A stretch of 36,612 nucleotides of DNA from Pseudoalteromonas ostreae (GTDB lineage Bacteria; Pseudomonadota; Gammaproteobacteria; Enterobacterales; Alteromonadaceae): the NCBI RefSeq assembly GCF_018069805.1, contig NZ_JAGPYN010000034.1, forward strand, positions 1 through 36,612. Reading direction: 5' to 3'. Shown here piece after piece: positions 34,411-36,612 of this stretch. Each line of letters begins with the position of its first letter. The first letter of the stretch is position 1. The position numbers were made by a program, and so were the translations under genes. The notes beneath the pieces are model-generated. The model had not been told where the DNA came from. It was given only the letters and a program-made list of their open reading frames with translations, and searched no databases.

Positions 34411-34490
34411 AGCTAGCGAGGGTAAAGTTAGCAAGGGTAAAGTTAGCAAGGGTAAAGTTAGCAAGGGTAAAGTTAGCAAGGGTAAAGTTG
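34411..34490. repeat. 15-bp tandem repeat array (five copies)
   Basis: The unit AGTTAGCAAGGGTAA occurs five times head to tail (34411-34485, the first copy with C and G variants), plus a 5-base partial copy. The array is non-coding, immediately after the deoD terminator and before the four-helix bundle gene. Its first copy, extended three bases (34411-34428), recurs exactly at 34917-34934. Confidence 0.93.
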
Positions 34491-34555
34491 TACCTTTAAT
34501 GTTGTTTTTTGATTTTTTGTACTATAAATATATAAAACACTGAATAATTGATATT

Positions 34556-34900
34556 ATGAATTTTGAGCGACTAGACGTATGGAAACGATCAGCGGCACTA
34601 TCAGTAGCTGTATTTAAACACTTTAAATCAAGTCATGAGCGAGGTTTAAAAGATCAAATAACCCGTTCTAGCTTGTCAATATCATCGAATATAGCGGAAG
34701 GCTATGAAAGAATGTCTTCGAAAGATTGTGTTCGTTTTTTGTATTACGCCAAAGGCAGTTGTGGTGAATTGAGGTCTCAACTTTATATATCTATGGAAAT
34801 AGGAGAAATCGATTCGAATACGGCATTTCAGTGGATCAATGAAACAACCGAATTATCTAAAATGCTGGGCGGATTAATTAAAGTGATAAGTAAAAGCTGA
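34556..34900 (+). CDS. Four-helix bundle protein (23S rRNA intervening-sequence / S23 family)
   Basis: A 114-residue all-helical protein of the S23/IVP family first seen encoded within 23S rRNA intervening sequences and later in many free-standing loci. Family hallmarks are FERLDVWKRS at the N-terminus, the surface SSHERGLKDQITRSSLSISSNIAEGYER, FLYYAKGSCGELRSQLY, and a final helix with MLGGLIK. Length matches (110-120). It is not within an rRNA gene here. Repeats lie on both sides, suggesting an inserted cassette. Relatives such as the Avd protein of diversity-generating retroelements bind nucleic acid, so a nucleic-acid role is possible; the function of this one is unknown. Confidence 0.92.
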   Translation: MNFERLDVWKRSAALSVAVFKHFKSSHERGLKDQITRSSLSISSNIAEGYERMSSKDCVRFLYYAKGSCGELRSQLYISMEIGEIDSNTAFQWINETTELSKMLGGLIKVISKS

Positions 34901-34916
34901 GCTGTTAGGGAGGGGT

Positions 34917-34934
34917 AGCTAGCGAGGGTAAAGT
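34917..34934. repeat. 18-bp direct repeat downstream of the four-helix bundle gene
   Basis: AGCTAGCGAGGGTAAAGT is identical to 34411-34428, so the four-helix bundle gene lies between direct repeats. Further degenerate copies (gagctagtac, gttagtgggagtaaagt) follow to about 34970. Confidence 0.85.
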
Positions 34935-34989
34935 CTGAGCTAGTACAGGTAATGTTAGTGGGAGTAAAGTGGATTAGTCGCCATTTAAC

Positions 34990-35028
34990 CTGACACTTTC
35001 ACAGGTAGAGTTATATCAAATCTGACAG
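34990..35028. repeat. Left copy of a 39-bp imperfect inverted repeat flanking the hydrolase
   Basis: The block starts CTGACACTT and ends ATCTGACAG with 21 bases between. Its reverse complement matches 36444-36482 at both 9-base ends and at the same 21-base spacing; the inner bases agree at about 9 of 21 positions. The rest of the gap 34935-35208 has no visible gene. Confidence 0.6.
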
Positions 35029-35208
35029 TCTCTTGTGTACGTGAAGCGGATATTTCGCATTCTCTATCATACAAATACAGTGTACAGTTATACAGCTGAA
35101 AACATTGATAGTGTGATACGAAAAATCTGAAATGCTAATTTATCTCACATATCAGTTCACATGGAAAGCAAACGTTTTTACACGAAAACAATTAGATAGG
35201 GATAACTC

Positions 35209-36351
35209 ATGCACAGATTAGTTCAGGCGCTCACTATTGGCCTACTACTAAATTCAGGTAAAGCTGTTGCACAAAATAATCAGATAATGCTTTTAGAAAA
35301 AAGAATGGACGCTATTGCCGAAAAGAGCATTAGCCCAGATGGGCCTGGATGTTCTATAGGTATAATTCAGAACAGAGAGTTTATATTCAAAAAGAGCTAT
35401 GGACTAGCTAATGTTGAACACCAAATACCGCTCAGTAGTCAATCGGTATTCAGAATGGCGTCGGTATCAAAGCAATTTACAGCTTTCGCTGTTTTGCTGT
35501 TAGCTGATGATGGCGCCATCGCGCTCACTGACGATATTCGCCAGCATTTGCCAGAATTAAAAGAATATGGAAAAAAGATCTCCATCAACTCACTACTCGG
35601 ACATTTCAGCGGTTTGGGCAATTTTGAAGATCACCTAAGTACACTTCGTGAGTCTTCCTTAAGCGGCTTTTTTATTGGGAGTGAACAGTTCGTATCAAAT
35701 TCAGAGTACTATTCTGTTATTAAAGACTTTCCGCTTGTACATAAACCTGATACCACTATGGAATACAGTAATCACGGGTATATCATTCTGGCAAAATTAG
35801 TTGAACGAATAAGTGGATTGACGATACGCGAATTCACCAATAAGCGTATATTTAAGCCCCTTGGTATGAATCATACGTTTTTTTCAGATAGCGCCGAAGA
35901 GATTATTCCTAACCGAGCATCCGGATACCGTTCGCCTGAAGCAGGAAAACAACGCAATCATTTGACTGCTTTACACACAATTGGTGATGGAGGCTTATTC
36001 AGCACCATAGATGACATGCTGATATGGGATAATCACTTTAATGATCCTAAGTTGGGCAAAGCTCCTAAAGCGTTAATTGCGCTAATGAATAAGCCAAATG
36101 TGAATGTGCCAGAGAGCGATGAGGGGAAATGGTACTACGCCAATGGGCAAAATACCGATGGTCGCTATTTTTTCCACAACGGTGGTTGGGTTGGAACAGG
36201 CACCAGCTACATTCGAAGACCAGACACCCAAACGTCTGTTGTTGGAATGTGCAATTCGGTGTCACTAAGTGTAAATGATTTTACTTATGCAACCTTTGAG
36301 ATATTGGCTGATTTAAAGTTGTGGGACGGGGAAGACCCTTCGGTATACTGA
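35209..36351 (+). CDS. Secreted class C beta-lactamase-fold serine hydrolase
   Basis: A 380-residue exported serine hydrolase of the beta-lactamase class C / D-aminopeptidase / esterase superfamily. A signal peptide is visible (LVQALTIGLLLNSGKAVAQ). The active site has Ser85-x-x-Lys88 (SVSK), Tyr186-x-Asn188 (YSN) and, in place of the KTG box, His323-Asn-Gly-Gly (HNGG). The HxG variant is common in peptidases and esterases of the family and less so in true AmpC enzymes, so I do not call it a resistance enzyme. It has its own upstream region. Imperfect inverted repeats flank it, and the sequence after its TGA stays open in the same frame for 51 codons. Confidence 0.85.
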   Translation: MHRLVQALTIGLLLNSGKAVAQNNQIMLLEKRMDAIAEKSISPDGPGCSIGIIQNREFIFKKSYGLANVEHQIPLSSQSVFRMASVSKQFTAFAVLLLADDGAIALTDDIRQHLPELKEYGKKISINSLLGHFSGLGNFEDHLSTLRESSLSGFFIGSEQFVSNSEYYSVIKDFPLVHKPDTTMEYSNHGYIILAKLVERISGLTIREFTNKRIFKPLGMNHTFFSDSAEEIIPNRASGYRSPEAGKQRNHLTALHTIGDGGLFSTIDDMLIWDNHFNDPKLGKAPKALIALMNKPNVNVPESDEGKWYYANGQNTDGRYFFHNGGWVGTGTSYIRRPDTQTSVVGMCNSVSLSVNDFTYATFEILADLKLWDGEDPSVY

Positions 36352-36387
36352 AATAAAAAGCGTAAATGGGTAAAAGAACAGCTATCG

Positions 36388-36450
36388 CTGACAGGCTCGA
36401 ATTTAAAAGACAAGTTGAACGTCCGCAAATTGTCTGAAGCGGCCTGTCAG
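36388..36450. repeat. Nested palindrome downstream of the hydrolase
   Basis: CTGACAGGC (36388-36396) pairs perfectly with GCCTGTCAG (36442-36450); inside it AGACAA (36408-36413) pairs with TTGTCT (36430-36435). The right arm overlaps the 39-bp inverted repeat. No T tract follows, so a terminator is unlikely. Confidence 0.6.
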
Positions 36451-36482
36451 ATGGTATCTAAACCAGCAAATAAAAGTGTCAG
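36444..36482. repeat. Right copy of the 39-bp imperfect inverted repeat
   Basis: CTGTCAGAT (36444-36452), 21 bases, then AAGTGTCAG (36474-36482). Inverted relative to 34990-35028; the two bracket the serine hydrolase gene. Confidence 0.6.
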
Positions 36483-36552
36483 ATCAGATATGAGCCACTA
36501 CAAGTAAAGAGACGAAGTACTTGACTACCGCGTTTAAAAATTCATTCTGATA

Positions 36553-36612
36553 AAACTCGCAAACTCGCAAACTCGCAAACTCGCAAACTCGCAAACTCGC
36601 AAACTCGCAAAC
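36553..36612. repeat. 8-bp tandem repeat array, cut by the window edge
   Basis: AAACTCGC is repeated seven times without error from 36553 to 36608, followed by a partial copy (AAAC) at the end of the window. No open frame is seen through it; its full length is unknown. Confidence 0.95.

Noticed and set aside
34411..34490. Regular repeats as a possible CRISPR array
   Set aside because: The 15-bp units are directly joined with no spacers, and no cas genes are present.
35209..36351. Hydrolase as an AmpC beta-lactamase
   Set aside because: The KTG box is replaced by HNGG and no ampR lies upstream; a peptidase or esterase role is as likely.
34990..36482. GTCAG boxes around the hydrolase as integron attC sites
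   Set aside because: The conserved attC core sites (GTTRRRY and RYYYAAC) are not present at the ends.
36553..36612. 8-bp array as a CRISPR or origin iteron set
   Set aside because: Units are contiguous and too short for CRISPR; no replication gene or DnaA box context is visible.

Overview
The window looks like chromosomal DNA from a marine gammaproteobacterium, most likely Pseudoalteromonas or a close relative. The grounds are AT-rich codon use, secreted M36-type peptidase remains, Shewanella/Pseudoalteromonas-style FAD/Fe-S D-2-hydroxyacid dehydrogenase, lone amino-acid-type binding proteins, and a siderophore locus mixing catechol and hydroxyornithine functions. This placement is inference from gene content; no database was searched.

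Region 1 (about 1-13700) is a siderophore locus. It holds the end of an NRPS (carrier protein plus thioesterase), an ornithine N5-hydroxylase-like flavoprotein, a DapE-like deacylase, and a tightly overlapping minus-strand operon entC-entE-entB-VibH-like condensation enzyme-entA for making and loading 2,3-dihydroxybenzoate. It also holds a FhuF-like ferric-siderophore reductase, a PvdE-like ABC exporter and a phosphopantetheinyl transferase. A TonB-dependent receptor survives only as a decayed remnant (4216-4621). DHB plus hydroxyornithine chemistry fits a lystabactin-type product of the kind reported from Pseudoalteromonas; the core NRPS lies off the left edge, so the product is not proven.

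Region 2 (about 13880-24540) begins with a chimeric pseudogene. Then come genes for D-amino acids and peptidoglycan-derived compounds: D-amino acid transaminase, DUF4392 glutamate-cyclase-type protein, PxpA, DUF1445 protein and an exported NagZ-like GH3 enzyme on the minus strand, facing a large FAD/Fe-S D-2-hydroxyacid dehydrogenase and an exported VanX-like D-Ala-D-Ala dipeptidase on the plus strand. DUF1445 and DUF4392 are the two halves of the mammalian D-glutamate cyclase DGLUCY; here they are separate genes on either side of pxpA. I read the locus as scavenging of peptidoglycan fragments to D-Ala, D-Glu and D-lactate. This is the most interesting part of the window.

Region 3 (about 22900-28560) is rich in gene decay: a GGDEF remnant, a lipoprotein gene broken in a poly-A run, and an M36 metallopeptidase gene with several frameshifts and a nonsense codon. 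A cold-shock gene with its own promoter, long leader and terminator follows.

Region 4 (28633-34401) has two tail-to-tail periplasmic binding proteins and a nucleoside salvage locus (udk-nupC diverging from deoB-deoD).

Region 5 (34402-36612) looks mobile or recently rearranged: a four-helix bundle (23S rRNA intervening-sequence type) gene between 18-bp direct repeats and beside a 15-bp tandem array, a secreted class C beta-lactamase-fold hydrolase between 39-bp imperfect inverted repeats, and an 8-bp tandem array running off the right edge.
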